A stretch of DNA of 64,000 bases from Xanthomonas sacchari (GCF_040529065.1 NZ_CP132343.1:992001-1056000), one strand, 5' to 3'. Counted from the stretch's first letter, positions 30,947-40,712 are shown. Numbers and translations: made by a program. Notes: generated by a model from the sequence alone, not told the origin.

Positions 30947-31945
30947 TCAGGCGGCGGCGGACAAGGCCGGTGGCACGCCGGCGATCAGCGCGTCGAAGTA
31001 GCCGGCGGTCAGCGCGAGTTGCGCCTGCGCGCTCTCGGCGCGGTTGACCACGGCGCGGAACGCGGCGTTCTCCGGCCGATCCTTGGCATACCAGCCCAGG
31101 TGCTTGCGGGCGATACGCACGCCCTGCGCCTCGCCGTAGAAATCATGCAGGGCCTGCAGGTGGCCGAGCAGGGTGTCGCGGACGAACGCCAGCGACGGCG
31201 CCGGCAGGAGTTCGCCGGTGGCCAGATAGTGCGCGATCTCGCCGAAGATCCACGGCCGGCCCTGCGCCGCGCGCCCCACCATCACCGCATCGGCGCCGGT
31301 CGCGGCCAGCACCTGCGCCGCTTTCTGCGGGGAGTCGATGTCGCCGTTGGCGATCACCGGGATGTGCAGCATCGCCTTGATCTGGGCGATGGTGGCGTAT
31401 TCGGCCTGGCCGCTGTAGTGCTGGTCGCGGGTGCGCCCGTGCACCGCCAGCGCGGCGATGCCGCAGTCCTCGGCGATGCGCGCGATGACCGGGCCGTTGC
31501 GGTGGTCGCAGTCCCAGCCGGTACGGATCTTCAGCGTCACCGGCACCGGCGAGGCCTTCACCACCGCAGTGAGAATGCGCGCCACCAGCGCCTCGTCGCG
31601 CATCAGCGCCGAGCCGGCCCAGGCGTTGCAGACCTTCTTCGCCGGGCAGCCCATGTTGATGTCGATCAGCTGCGCGCCGTGGTCGGCGTTGTAGCGCGCG
31701 GCCTCGGCCAGTTGCTGCGGTTCGGTGCCGGCGATCTGCACGCTCACCGGGTCCGGCTCGCCGGCATGGTCCATGCGTTGCAGCGACTTGCGGGTCTGCC
31801 AGAAGCGTGGATCGGAAATGGTCATTTCCGACACCGCCAGCCCGGCGCCCAGGCGCTTGCACAGCAGCCGGAACGGCTTGTCGGTGACCCCGGCCATCGG
31901 TGCCAGGATCACCTTCGGTTCGATCGTGTAGGGGCCGATGCGCAT
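30947..31945 (-). CDS. dusB: tRNA-dihydrouridine synthase B
   Basis: 332 residues. FMN enzyme reducing U to dihydrouridine in tRNA. Motifs: KVILAPMAGVTDKPFR, LGAGLAVSEM, and NMGCPAKKVCNAWAGSAL with the catalytic Cys; DINMGCPAKKV separates DusB from DusA/DusC. Start ATG 31945 by family alignment. In many proteobacteria dusB is followed by fis; here a methyltransferase follows instead. Confidence 0.95.
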   Translation of the reverse strand: MRIGPYTIEPKVILAPMAGVTDKPFRLLCKRLGAGLAVSEMTISDPRFWQTRKSLQRMDHAGEPDPVSVQIAGTEPQQLAEAARYNADHGAQLIDINMGCPAKKVCNAWAGSALMRDEALVARILTAVVKASPVPVTLKIRTGWDCDHRNGPVIARIAEDCGIAALAVHGRTRDQHYSGQAEYATIAQIKAMLHIPVIANGDIDSPQKAAQVLAATGADAVMVGRAAQGRPWIFGEIAHYLATGELLPAPSLAFVRDTLLGHLQALHDFYGEAQGVRIARKHLGWYAKDRPENAAFRAVVNRAESAQAQLALTAGYFDALIAGVPPALSAAA

Positions 31946-32010
31946 GCGCGTAGTGTAGCGGGGCGCATGCGCTGGCGGGCCGGGTGGCGCCGCGCGGTCC
32001 CGCGCGGCCG

Positions 32011-32616
32011 TCAGCGCATCAGTTGGTACAGCTCGAAGCCGTTGTTCTTGCCGTCCAGGATCAGCAGCAGTTCGTTCGGGCCCAGCGCGACCAGGCGGCC
32101 GACGCTGTTGCCATGCGTGCCGTCGGAAACATGACCGGGCGCATAGGCCGCTTCCGGCTCGTCGTTGACCGTGCTGGCGCCGAGGAAGGCCAGTTCGCGG
32201 CTGCCGGCGGACAGCGGGTACAGCGTGCCGCTGCGCCGCTGCGAGCCGCTGGTCTTGCTCAAGTGGTAGCCGCAGGGATCGCGGCGGATCTCGGCCTTGA
32301 AGTAGGGATAGGCGTAGGCGAAGTGCGGATCGACCTGGATCGAGCGCACCTTCCAGCGGCCCTCCAATGTGCCGGGCTGCTGCGGCGTCTGCGCGCGCTG
32401 CAGCAGGGTCCGCGCCAGCGCCGCGCCCTGTTCCTGCTCGGCATCGTCGTACTGCGCCGCGATCACCTGCTGCAGCCGCTTGGCGGAGACGGTCACCGCG
32501 GCGCGGTCGGCATCGGCGGCCAGGCTGTTCCAGTCGCAGCGTGGTGCCGCGGCGACGGACAGCGGGAGCAGCAGTGCACACAGCGCGGCGAACGGGGTGA
32601 CGGAACGGCGGGGCAT
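32011..32616 (-). CDS. DUF4893-like secreted protein
   Basis: 201 residues from ATG 32616, which has AAGGAGT eight bases upstream and begins a clear signal peptide (FAALCALLLPLSVAAA). Mature domain contains GTLEGRWKVRSIQV and KTSGSQRRSGTLYPL, the conserved block I associate with DUF4893. Predicted periplasmic, about 20 kDa, two Cys. No known function; stands alone between dusB and ribokinase. Confidence 0.75.
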   Translation of the reverse strand: MPRRSVTPFAALCALLLPLSVAAAPRCDWNSLAADADRAAVTVSAKRLQQVIAAQYDDAEQEQGAALARTLLQRAQTPQQPGTLEGRWKVRSIQVDPHFAYAYPYFKAEIRRDPCGYHLSKTSGSQRRSGTLYPLSAGSRELAFLGASTVNDEPEAAYAPGHVSDGTHGNSVGRLVALGPNELLLILDGKNNGFELYQLMR

Positions 32617-32710
32617 CGGCAACTCCTTGTCGGATGCGTGGCCGGCGCAGCGCCGGCGCTGGTTTGTGATGGCAGGCAACGGCGACTGCCGGTACCGTCG
32701 CGCCGATCGC

Positions 32711-33670
32711 TCAGCCGGCCTCGGGCGTCAGCCGCGGCATCGACGCCGCCGCGCCTTCGGCTTCGGTGGAGCGCGCCGCATAGTGGTTGGCGAAGCGCAC
32801 GTGGGTGGCGAACGCGGCGTTCGGCGACTGCGCCAGCGACGCCACCAGGGCGCCGTTGAAGGCATCGCCGGCGCCGGTGGTGTCCACGGTGTGCGCGGCT
32901 TCGGCGCCGATCCGGTAGTAGGGCTGGGTGTCGCCGAGCAGGCGCTCCTCGGGGTGCGAGATGAACGCGCCCACCGCGCCCAGCGTCACCACCACGGTGC
33001 CGCCGGGCAGCAGCTTGCGGCACAGCGCGTGCAGGCTGCCGCCATCGGTGGCGGCGACGTCGTCGGCGTCCACGCGCACGCCGACATGGCGCGCCAGCAG
33101 GGCGGCGAACTCGGTTTCGTTGGGGGTCAGCACGTCGGCCAGCTTGAGCAGGCCGATGCTGGTCTGTGCATTGGCCGGGGCGGCGTTGAGCACGGTGGTC
33201 AGGCCGGCCTCGCGGGCCAGCGCCAGAGTGCCTTCGATGGTCTCGATCGGCGATTCCAGCTGCGCCAGCAGCACCCGCGCCGAGCCCAGCAGCGGGCGCT
33301 GCGCCTGCACGAAGTCCAGGCTCAGCGCGGCGTTGGCGCCGGCGCCGATGACGATGGTGTTGCGGCCATGGCCGTCGACATAGATGCCGCCGGTGCCGGT
33401 CGGCTCGCTGCTGGCCTCGGCGACCAGGGTGATGCCGTCCTGCGCGGCCAGGCCGCGTGCCATCGCGCCGCCGGCATCGTCGCCGAGCGCGCAGACGAAG
33501 CTGGTGCGCGCGCCGGCACGCGCCGCCGCCACCGCCTGGTTGAAGCCCTTGCCGCCGGGGCCGGTGCTGTAGCGGCCGGCGATGGTCGCCCCCGGTGCGG
33601 GCAGATTCTCGCAACGCCACACATGGTCGACATTGAACGAACCGACGACGATGACCGAACTCATAGGCAT
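32711..33670 (-). CDS. rbsK: ribokinase (PfkB family)
   Basis: 319 residues. Phosphorylates ribose to ribose-5-phosphate. PfkB signatures: GPGGKGFNQAVAAARAG near the N-terminus and DTTGAGDAFNGALVA with the catalytic Asp at the C-terminus; NPNE-type TPNETEF at the centre. It follows the nucleoside transporter gene by 60 bases on the same strand, so ribose freed from imported nucleosides is a plausible substrate; no nucleosidase is in the window. Start at 33670 or 33664. Confidence 0.9.
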   Translation of the reverse strand: MPMSSVIVVGSFNVDHVWRCENLPAPGATIAGRYSTGPGGKGFNQAVAAARAGARTSFVCALGDDAGGAMARGLAAQDGITLVAEASSEPTGTGGIYVDGHGRNTIVIGAGANAALSLDFVQAQRPLLGSARVLLAQLESPIETIEGTLALAREAGLTTVLNAAPANAQTSIGLLKLADVLTPNETEFAALLARHVGVRVDADDVAATDGGSLHALCRKLLPGGTVVVTLGAVGAFISHPEERLLGDTQPYYRIGAEAAHTVDTTGAGDAFNGALVASLAQSPNAAFATHVRFANHYAARSTEAEGAAASMPRLTPEAG

Positions 33671-33730
33671 GTACTGCTTCTCGACTGGAACTGAAAAAGG
33701 AAAAACGGTGGAGCGGGTGCTGCGGCCGGA

Positions 33731-35029
33731 TCAGGCGAAGTGCGACAGCACCCCGGCGATGGTCGCGGTCATGAAGGTGGCGATCGAGCCGCCCAGCACC
33801 GCACGCAGGCCGAAGCGGGCCAGGTCGTGGCGGCGTTCGGGGGCCAGGCCGCCGATGCCGCCGATCTGGATCGCGATCGAACTGAAGTTGGCGAAGCCGC
33901 ACAGCGCATAGGTGGCGACCAGCCGGCCCTCCGCGCTCAGGCTCACGCCCGGCACCTGGCCCTGGACGATACGCGACAGCTCGGTATACGCGACGAACTC
34001 GTTGATGACCACCTTCTGGCCGATCAGCGAACCGACCGTGGTCGCATCCGGCCACGGCGTGCCGATCACCCAGGCCACCGGCGCCAGCACATAGCCGAAG
34101 ATGGTGGACAGGTTGGTCGGGCGGCCGATGACGCCGGCCAGGCCGGTGACGTCGCCGATCCAGGTCAGTGGCGCGTTGACCAGCGCGATCAGCGCGATGA
34201 ACGCCAGCAACATCGCGCCGATGTTCAGCGCCAGGCGCAGGCCGTCGCCGGCGCCGGCGGCAGCGGCGTCGATCACGTTGCTGGTGGTCTTCTCCACTTC
34301 CATCTTGACCGTGCCGCGGGTCAGCGGCGTGCCGGTTTCCGGAATCAGCAGCTTGGCCACCACCAGCGTCGCCGGCGCGGCCATGATGCTGGCCGCCAGC
34401 AGATGCTTGGCGTAGAACGCCTGCTGCGCCGGGTCGCCGCCGCCGAGCATGCCCACGTAGGCCGCCAGCACGCCGCCGGCGATGTGCGCCATGCCGCCGA
34501 TCATCATCGTCAGCAGTTCGGACTCGGTCATGCGCGGGATGTACGGGCGTACCGTCAGCGGCGCTTCGGTCTGGCCGATGAACACGCTGGCGCAGACGCT
34601 GGTGGTCTCGGCGCCGGACACGCGCATCACTTTGGTGATCGCCCAGGCCATCACCCGCACCACCGCCTGCATCACCCCCAGGTGGTACAGCACGCCCATC
34701 AGCGCGGAGAAGAAGATGATGGTCGGCAGCACCTGGAAGGCGAAGATGAAGCCGTAGGTCTTGGTGTCGAGCAGGCTGCCGAAGATGAAGCTGGAGCCTT
34801 CGTTGACGAAGCTCAGCACCTTCACGAACACCTGGCCGAGCCAGTCGAACACTTCGCGCCCGCCCGGGACCAGCAGCACCAGCGAGGCGAAGCCGATCTG
34901 CAGGACCAGGCCGGTCGCGACCAGCTTCCAGTCCACCGCGCGGCGGTTGTTGGAGAACAGCCAGGTGATCCCGATCAACACCGCCAACCCGAACAGGCCG
35001 AAGCCGATCCTTCCCAATCCCTCGACCAT
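33731..35029 (-). CDS. concentrative nucleoside transporter (CNT/NupC family)
   Basis: 432 residues with about ten hydrophobic helices. GQTEAPLTVRPYI is the CNT signature that binds the nucleoside, and the later VINEFVAYTELS and CGFANFSSIAIQIGGIGGLAP segments are conserved in NupC homologues. Cation-coupled uptake of nucleosides across the inner membrane. Start ATG 35029; the frame is open 60 bases further but those residues are not membrane-like. Probably in one unit with ribokinase. Confidence 0.93.
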   Translation of the reverse strand: MVEGLGRIGFGLFGLAVLIGITWLFSNNRRAVDWKLVATGLVLQIGFASLVLLVPGGREVFDWLGQVFVKVLSFVNEGSSFIFGSLLDTKTYGFIFAFQVLPTIIFFSALMGVLYHLGVMQAVVRVMAWAITKVMRVSGAETTSVCASVFIGQTEAPLTVRPYIPRMTESELLTMMIGGMAHIAGGVLAAYVGMLGGGDPAQQAFYAKHLLAASIMAAPATLVVAKLLIPETGTPLTRGTVKMEVEKTTSNVIDAAAAGAGDGLRLALNIGAMLLAFIALIALVNAPLTWIGDVTGLAGVIGRPTNLSTIFGYVLAPVAWVIGTPWPDATTVGSLIGQKVVINEFVAYTELSRIVQGQVPGVSLSAEGRLVATYALCGFANFSSIAIQIGGIGGLAPERRHDLARFGLRAVLGGSIATFMTATIAGVLSHFA

Positions 35030-35107
35030 CTGCGTCCCCGGTCCCCGACCAAAGACGGGAAGCCTAGTGCAGGGGGTGACGGCCGGCAAGGCGAGCGGTG
35101 TTCAGTC

Positions 35108-35139
35108 GGGGGATTGGGGATTCGGGATTAGGGATTCGC
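35108..35139. repeat. GGGATT-type simple repeat
   Basis: Four to five copies of GGGATT spaced by one or two bases (GGGGATTCGGGATTA-like) between divergent genes. The same motif occurs at 44618-44640. Such tracts are common between genes in Xanthomonas; no function known to me. Confidence 0.75.
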
Positions 35140-35244
35140 AAGAGCGAGGGGGCCCTGCTATCGGCGAGGCGATGTGGGGCGCCGCCGCTACACTGTGCGG
35201 CCGCCCCGGCCGTGCCGCGGGTTTGTTCAGCAGGAGGAGTTGCC

Positions 35245-36216
35245 ATGCATTACCGTCGCCTCGGTGCCACCGGGCTGCAACTGTCGGCGCTGTCGTTCGG
35301 CGCCTGGATCAACTTCGGCGGGCAGACCGGCCGCGACGAAGCGCGCAACCTGATCGCCGCCGCCTGGGACCACGGCATCAACTTCTTCGACAACGCCGAG
35401 GTCTATGCGCACGGCCGCGCCGAGCAGGTGATGGGCGACGTGATCGCCGACCTGCGGCTGCCGCGCGACGGGTTCTGCGTGTCCAGCAAGGTCTACTTCG
35501 GCGCCGTCGAGTCGCCGCGCCCGACCCAGCGCGGGCTCTCGCGCAAGCACGTCACCGATGCCTGCCATGCCGCGCTCAAGCGGCTGCGGGTGGAGTATCT
35601 GGATCTGTACTACTGCCATCGCCCCGATCCGGACACGCCGGTGGAGGAAACCGTGCGCGCGATGGACGCGCTGATCCGCCAGGGCAAGGTGCTGTACTGG
35701 GGCACCTCCGAGTGGCCGGCCGAGCGCATCCGCGAGGCGGCGCAGGTGGCGCGCGCACTGGGCCTGCACGGGCCGTCGATGGAGCAACCGCAGTACAACC
35801 TGCTGCATCGCGAGCGCGTGGAGCAGGAGTACGCGCCGCTGTACGCCGAACTCGGCCTGGGCACCACCATCTGGTCGCCGCTGGCCTCGGGCCTGCTCAC
35901 CGGCAAGTACAACGACGGCATCGATCCGGCCTCGCGGCTGGGCCAGGAACGCAATGCCTGGCTGCAGCAGGAGGTGATCGGGCCGCCGGCGCAGCGTCGC
36001 ACCGAGCGCGCGCGCGCCTTCACCGCGCTGGCCGCGGCCGAAGGCGTGGCGCCGGCGGCGCTGGCGATCGCCTGGTGCCTGCGCAACCCGCACGTGTCCA
36101 CGGTGATCCTCGGCGCCAGCCGGGTCGCGCAGTTGCTGGAGAACCTGGCCGCGCTGGACCTGGCCGCACGCGACGACGCGGCGTGGTGGGAGCGGGTCGA
36201 AGCCGCAGTGCGCTGA
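35245..36216 (+). CDS. aldo/keto reductase (Kv-beta-like)
   Basis: 323 residues with an AGGAGGAG just upstream of ATG 35245. TIM-barrel NADPH oxidoreductase: catalytic tetrad pieces NFFDNAEVYAHG (Asp, Tyr), SSKVYFG (Lys) and YYCHRPDP (His) are present, and the NADPH end VILGASRVAQLLENL is intact. The WGTSEWPAERI segment is typical of the voltage-gated K+ channel beta-subunit-like branch. Substrate unknown. Monocistronic. Confidence 0.93.
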   Translation: MHYRRLGATGLQLSALSFGAWINFGGQTGRDEARNLIAAAWDHGINFFDNAEVYAHGRAEQVMGDVIADLRLPRDGFCVSSKVYFGAVESPRPTQRGLSRKHVTDACHAALKRLRVEYLDLYYCHRPDPDTPVEETVRAMDALIRQGKVLYWGTSEWPAERIREAAQVARALGLHGPSMEQPQYNLLHRERVEQEYAPLYAELGLGTTIWSPLASGLLTGKYNDGIDPASRLGQERNAWLQQEVIGPPAQRRTERARAFTALAAAEGVAPAALAIAWCLRNPHVSTVILGASRVAQLLENLAALDLAARDDAAWWERVEAAVR

Positions 36217-36331
36217 CGGGATGTGCGTGCGCCGCCGCGATGCAGCGGCGGCGCGGGCGTTGCGATCTTCGGAATCTTTCGTGGGCGCAGTTTCGATCAG
36301 GACTGCGAATCGAATCGGGCGAGAATGGGTC

Positions 36332-36360
36332 TTGATTAAGTATTGAGAATCATTATCATC
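36332..36360 (+). promoter_or_regulatory. Fur box overlapping hemP promoter
   Basis: ATTGAGAATCATTATCATC at 36342-36360 matches the 19-base Fur consensus closely. It covers a promoter: TTGATT at 36332-36337, 16-base spacer, TATCAT at 36354-36359. Binding of Fe-Fur would block the -10, giving iron repression of the heme locus. Confidence 0.85.
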
Positions 36361-36389
36361 TCGATGCACCCCGTGGATGGAGTTCGACC

Positions 36390-36590
36390 ATGACCGCTCA
36401 ACCCGTGCTGTTGCGTCACCCCGAGACCCTGAGCCTGCGCGAGCGCACCGTGCCGCGCGCCGTGCCGGCCGAAGAAACCATCAGCAGCCAGGCGCTGCTC
36501 AAGGGCCGCCGCGAAGTGCTGATCCAGCACGGCGACCGCGTCTATCGCCTGCGCCACACCAGCAACGACAAGCTGATCCTGACCAAGTAA
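36390..36590 (+). CDS. hemP: hemin uptake protein HemP
   Basis: 66 residues; the C-terminal half SSQALLKGRREVLIQHGDRVYRLRHTSNDKLILTK-type block (key pieces LLKG, YRLR, LILTK) is the HemP/HmuP family domain. In Bradyrhizobium and Burkholderia the homologue is a small activator needed for heme receptor expression. First gene behind the Fur box and 165 bases before the heme receptor, as in other proteobacterial heme loci. Confidence 0.93.
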   Translation: MTAQPVLLRHPETLSLRERTVPRAVPAEETISSQALLKGRREVLIQHGDRVYRLRHTSNDKLILTK

Positions 36591-36755
36591 CGCCGTCCGG
36601 CCGCCGCGCGCGGCCGGCTCCCCGCTCGACCTGCCGCCACCTGGCCGCCGCCTCTGCGCGTCGGCCGCGGCCGCCTCGCAGTCGCGATCCTTCTCTCCCC
36701 CTCGGCCAGGCGCGGACCCCGCGCCGTGCCGGTCGAGGGTCTTCCGCGACCACCG

Positions 36756-38990
36756 ATGCTCCCCATGTTCCGTACCGCCCCGCTCACCGGCGCGCTGTGG
36801 CTGGCCCTGGCTGCCGGCGCGCATGCCGCTCCCGTTTCTTCCTCCAACGCCGACGCCGACGCCGACGCCAGTGCGGCGTCCGCCGTCCGCGATTTCGATC
36901 GCCTGCAGGTCACCGCCACGCGTACCCAGCGCGCCATCGTCGACGTGCCCGGCAGCGTCGATGTGATCGACCGCGAACAGATGGACCGCGCGCTGGTCCA
37001 CGACCTGAAGGATCTGCTGCGCTACACGCCAGGCGTGTCCGCCACCGGCAACAGCGGCCGCTTCAGCGGCATCTCCGGCATCCGCATCCGTGGCCTGGAC
37101 GGCAATCGGGTGCTGATCCAGACCGACGGCATCCCGGTCTCGGACACCTTCAGCTTCGGCAGCTACCTCAACGCCAACCGCAATTTCGTCGACATGGACA
37201 CGCTCAAGCGCGTGGAGATCGTACGCGGCCCGGCCAGCGCGCTATACGGTTCGGATGCGCTTGGCGGCGTGGTCGCCTACGTCACCAAGGATCCGGCCGA
37301 CTATCTGGCGCCGGGCAAGGACAGCTACGTCGGCCTGAAGTTCGGCTACGAAGGCGAGTGGAAGGGCTTGTTCGCCGGCGCGCTGGTCGCCTTCGGCGGG
37401 GACCGCTGGAGCGGCATGGCCGCGCTCAGCCATCGCCAGGGCCAGGAAAGCGAGACCCAGGGCGACAACCGCAGCATCGGCGCCGCCCGCACCGCGCCCA
37501 ATCCGCTTAGCAGCGATGGCCGCAGCCTGCTCAGCAAGCTGGTCTACGCGCCCAGCGCCAACCAGCGCTTCAAGCTGACTGTCGAAGGCAACGAGGACTA
37601 TTCGCGCATCGATGCGCTGAGCAACGTCACCGCCAGCATCCTGTCGCAGGGCGGGCGCGACCATCAGACCCGCGCCCGCGTGTCGCTGGGGCACGAGGTG
37701 GACCAGCTCGACACGTGGCTTGCCGACGACCTGCAGTGGCAGCTGTACCGCCAGGACAGCCAGAGCCTGCAACGCACCGACGAGCGCCGCAGCAACGCCA
37801 CGCTGCGGCACATGGAGCACGACTTCGACCAGCGCCTGTACGGACTGCAGGCCAATCTGCACAAGCGGGTGGACCAGGGCCGCGTCGTGCACGACATCAG
37901 CTACGGCATCGACCTGTCGCACACCGACACCCACGAGAAGCGCGACGGCCACACGCTGAACCTGCGCACCGGCGCGATCAGCAAGACCGTGGGCATGGAA
38001 ACCTTTCCGGTTCGCGACTTCCCGATCACCGAAACGATCAAGGCCGGTGCCTACCTGCAGGACGAGATCGCGCTGGCCGACGGCCGCTTCAGCCTGATTC
38101 CGGCGCTGCGTGCCGACTACTACCGGCTGTCGCCGCAGGTCGATGCGATCTTCGCCACCGACAATCCCGGCGTGGCGGCGAAGAAGATCAGCGACCGCAA
38201 CGTCTCGCCCAAGCTCGGCGCGATCTGGCGCCTGGACGATGCCTGGTCGCTGTACGCCAACTATGCGCACGGCTTCCGCGCGCCGCCCTACAACGACGTC
38301 AATATCGGCTTCACCAACCTGCTGATCGGTTACACCGCGATCGCCAATCCCGACCTGAAGCCGGAGACCAGCCGCGGCGCGGAGTTGGGCGTGCGCTACG
38401 CCGGTCCGGCCGTCTACGCCGGCCTGAGCGCCTACCGCAACGCCTATCGCGACTTCATCGAGTCCTACCGCTTCGTCGGCTTCAACGCCGACGGCCTGAT
38501 GCTGTATCAATCGCGCAACGTCGACCGGGTGACCATCCGCGGCGTCGAGGCCAAGGCCGGCATCGACTTCGGCGCACTCGATGCGCGCTGGGCCGGCTGG
38601 TCGCTGCAGGCCAGCGCGGCCTATGCGCGCGGCGACAACCGCACCGACGGCACCCCGCTCAATTCGGTGGATCCGCTGCGTGGCGTGCTCGGCCTGGGCT
38701 ACGAGCGCAGCACCTGGGGCACGCAACTGGTCGCCACCTCGGTGGCGAAGAAGCGCCGGCCGGAGCTGCCGACCTACTACACCCCGGCCGGCTACGCGAC
38801 GCTGGACCTGCTCGCGCACTGGCATTTCACCGAAGGCGCGCGGCTCGACGTCGGCGTGTTCAACCTGGCCGACCGGCGCTACATCGACTGGAACATGCTG
38901 CCCGGTGCGACCCTGGCCAGCAGCGCCGTGCTCGACCGCTATACCGGTGCAGGGCGCAACGTCTCGGTCAGTTTGGCGCTGGATTGGTAG
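36756..38990 (+). CDS. hmuR: TonB-dependent heme receptor
   Basis: 744 residues with signal peptide. Plug: LQVTATRTQRAIVDVPGSV, IRIRGLDGNRVLIQTDGIP, EIVRGPASALYGSDALGG. Barrel contains the FRAPPYNDVNIGF and NPDLKPETS motifs shared by HmuR/ShuA/BhuR heme receptors, and ends VSLALDW. Start ATG 36756 or 36765. Second gene of the Fur-controlled heme locus. The symbol reflects family, not a proven orthologue. Confidence 0.92.
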   Translation: MLPMFRTAPLTGALWLALAAGAHAAPVSSSNADADADASAASAVRDFDRLQVTATRTQRAIVDVPGSVDVIDREQMDRALVHDLKDLLRYTPGVSATGNSGRFSGISGIRIRGLDGNRVLIQTDGIPVSDTFSFGSYLNANRNFVDMDTLKRVEIVRGPASALYGSDALGGVVAYVTKDPADYLAPGKDSYVGLKFGYEGEWKGLFAGALVAFGGDRWSGMAALSHRQGQESETQGDNRSIGAARTAPNPLSSDGRSLLSKLVYAPSANQRFKLTVEGNEDYSRIDALSNVTASILSQGGRDHQTRARVSLGHEVDQLDTWLADDLQWQLYRQDSQSLQRTDERRSNATLRHMEHDFDQRLYGLQANLHKRVDQGRVVHDISYGIDLSHTDTHEKRDGHTLNLRTGAISKTVGMETFPVRDFPITETIKAGAYLQDEIALADGRFSLIPALRADYYRLSPQVDAIFATDNPGVAAKKISDRNVSPKLGAIWRLDDAWSLYANYAHGFRAPPYNDVNIGFTNLLIGYTAIANPDLKPETSRGAELGVRYAGPAVYAGLSAYRNAYRDFIESYRFVGFNADGLMLYQSRNVDRVTIRGVEAKAGIDFGALDARWAGWSLQASAAYARGDNRTDGTPLNSVDPLRGVLGLGYERSTWGTQLVATSVAKKRRPELPTYYTPAGYATLDLLAHWHFTEGARLDVGVFNLADRRYIDWNMLPGATLASSAVLDRYTGAGRNVSVSLALDW

Positions 38991-39035
38991 CGGCGCGTGC
39001 GCACGGTGTCGCCAGCGCGGACGGAGCAGGAGCGG

Positions 39036-39590
39036 ATGGCCGCGTTTGCGCCGCTGCCGCGTCCGGCGCAACTGGCCGCGCTGGGCACCGTGCTATGCCT
39101 GTACCGCGCCCGCACCGGCGCCGAACTGATCGGCTGGCGCCACGCCCGCAGCGTGGCCGCGCACCTGGACGTGGACAGCGACGGCGTGCTGGAGAGCCTG
39201 CGCTTCTACGACCGCCAGCAGCAGTGCTGCTGGCGCCTGTACCTGCTGCCGGACAGCGATTTCGTCGCCTGGGACACGCTGTTGTCGGCGTTGCCCGCGG
39301 CACAGGACGCCGCCGACGGCGGTGTTGCCGAACGGCTATGGCGGCGCGTGGCCGGCCGCCTGCGCGGCGACGGCTGGCACGCGCGGGCGCTGCGCCTGCA
39401 CGCGGCCGATGGCGTGCTGGCGGCCAGTGTGGCCGGCGTGTCGCCGCTCGGCGCCAGCATCGCCAGGCGCATCGCGCGCCTGGAGGCGGCCGAGGGCGAC
39501 GTGCTGGTCGACGACTGCTGTTGCGCCCGCGCCGGTCGCACTGCGCCGCGTCCCGATCCCGAGCGGCCGTGGCCGCTGCTGCGATTGTGA
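39036..39590 (+). CDS. uncharacterised protein of the heme locus
   Basis: 184 residues from ATG 39036, preceded by GGAGCAGGAG; GTG 38997 would give 197. No signal peptide. Soluble, with an unusual Cys cluster near the C-terminus (DDCCCAR) and another pair (QQQCCW) in the middle that could bind heme or metal. I do not recognise the family. Position directly after the receptor resembles loci encoding a heme-handling cytoplasmic protein, so a role in heme transfer or degradation is a guess. Confidence 0.75.
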   Translation: MAAFAPLPRPAQLAALGTVLCLYRARTGAELIGWRHARSVAAHLDVDSDGVLESLRFYDRQQQCCWRLYLLPDSDFVAWDTLLSALPAAQDAADGGVAERLWRRVAGRLRGDGWHARALRLHAADGVLAASVAGVSPLGASIARRIARLEAAEGDVLVDDCCCARAGRTAPRPDPERPWPLLRL

Positions 39591-39641
39591 GTGGCCGATC
39601 GCGTTCCCCGTTTCCCATCCACAACGACTACACACCTCTCG

Positions 39642-40580
39642 ATGATGAAAGCTCCGCCTCTGTTCTGCGCCCTGCTGCTTGCCGGCAGTCTTCCCGTCCA
39701 CGCCGCGGAGGCCGATCCGGCCCGCGACCGCGCCAGCATCCTCGCGATGCAGGGCGAGTACAGGGTGGCGTTCGCCTTCGACGAGACCGTGCTGCTGCAA
39801 CCCGGCTACACGCGCGCCGCGCCAATGCGCAGCGGCGGCGACGAAGTGGTGATCGTGGTCGAGGACAGCCCGCGCAAGGTCGTGCTGCAGCATCTGCTGG
39901 TGGAGCCCAAGAGCGGCCACGTGACCAAGCACTGGCGCCAGGACTGGATCTACGAGGCGCCGCAGCGTTTCGAGTTCAGCGCCGACCAGACCTGGCAGGT
40001 GCGCCCGCTCGATGCCGCCACCACCCGCGGCGCCTGGACCCAGTGCGTGTACGAGGTCAGCGATGCGCCGCGCTACTGCGGCACCGGGCGCTGGGACTAC
40101 GCCGATGGCCATCCGACCTGGACCAGCGACCTGAGCTGGCGACCGTTGCCGCGCCGCGAGTACACCAAGCGCAGCGACTACAACGCACTGGCGGTGATCA
40201 ACCGGCACACGCTGACCCCGGCCGGCTGGACCCACGAACAGTTCAACACCAAGGTGCTGCGCAAGCCCGACGGCAGCCAGCAGGCCATCGCCCGCGAGTT
40301 CGGCTTCAACGACTACGTCAAGACCACGACCGTGGATTTCGCCCCGGCCTACGCCTACTGGAAGGCCACCCAGGGCTACTGGGCCAGGGTACGCGCGCGC
40401 TGGGACGGCCTGCTCGGCAAGCCGCCGGGCGTGCACCTGAAGACCAAGGTCGACGGCATGGCGATCATCGTGCCGCTGTTCGGCCAGGCCGAAGCGGTGC
40501 AACAGGGCAAGCCGGTCAGCGATGCGCAACTCGATGCGGTGTTCGCGGAATGGACGGCGCCGGCAGCGGCCGCGCGCTGA
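39642..40580 (+). CDS. DUF6607 family exported protein
   Basis: 312 residues with signal peptide (ending VHAAEA) from tandem ATGs at 39642/39645. Conserved blocks RASILAMQGEYRVAFAFDET, KHWRQDWIYE, YCGTGRW and EFGFNDYVKT match what I know as DUF6607, a periplasmic family repeatedly found next to heme receptors in Xanthomonas and Pseudomonas. Fourth gene behind the Fur box. Biochemical role unknown. Confidence 0.85.
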   Translation: MMKAPPLFCALLLAGSLPVHAAEADPARDRASILAMQGEYRVAFAFDETVLLQPGYTRAAPMRSGGDEVVIVVEDSPRKVVLQHLLVEPKSGHVTKHWRQDWIYEAPQRFEFSADQTWQVRPLDAATTRGAWTQCVYEVSDAPRYCGTGRWDYADGHPTWTSDLSWRPLPRREYTKRSDYNALAVINRHTLTPAGWTHEQFNTKVLRKPDGSQQAIAREFGFNDYVKTTTVDFAPAYAYWKATQGYWARVRARWDGLLGKPPGVHLKTKVDGMAIIVPLFGQAEAVQQGKPVSDAQLDAVFAEWTAPAAAAR

Positions 40581-40712
40581 GGCCAGCGCCGGCGCCACAG
40601 CCAGGGTGGGGAAGGCGGCCGGGATGGCGCCTTCCCTTTTTTTGCGTTGTGACCGATGCGCGGGCGTCCGTACCCGTTGGCGACCCGCCGAGGAGGATGA
40701 CGCCCGAATCGC

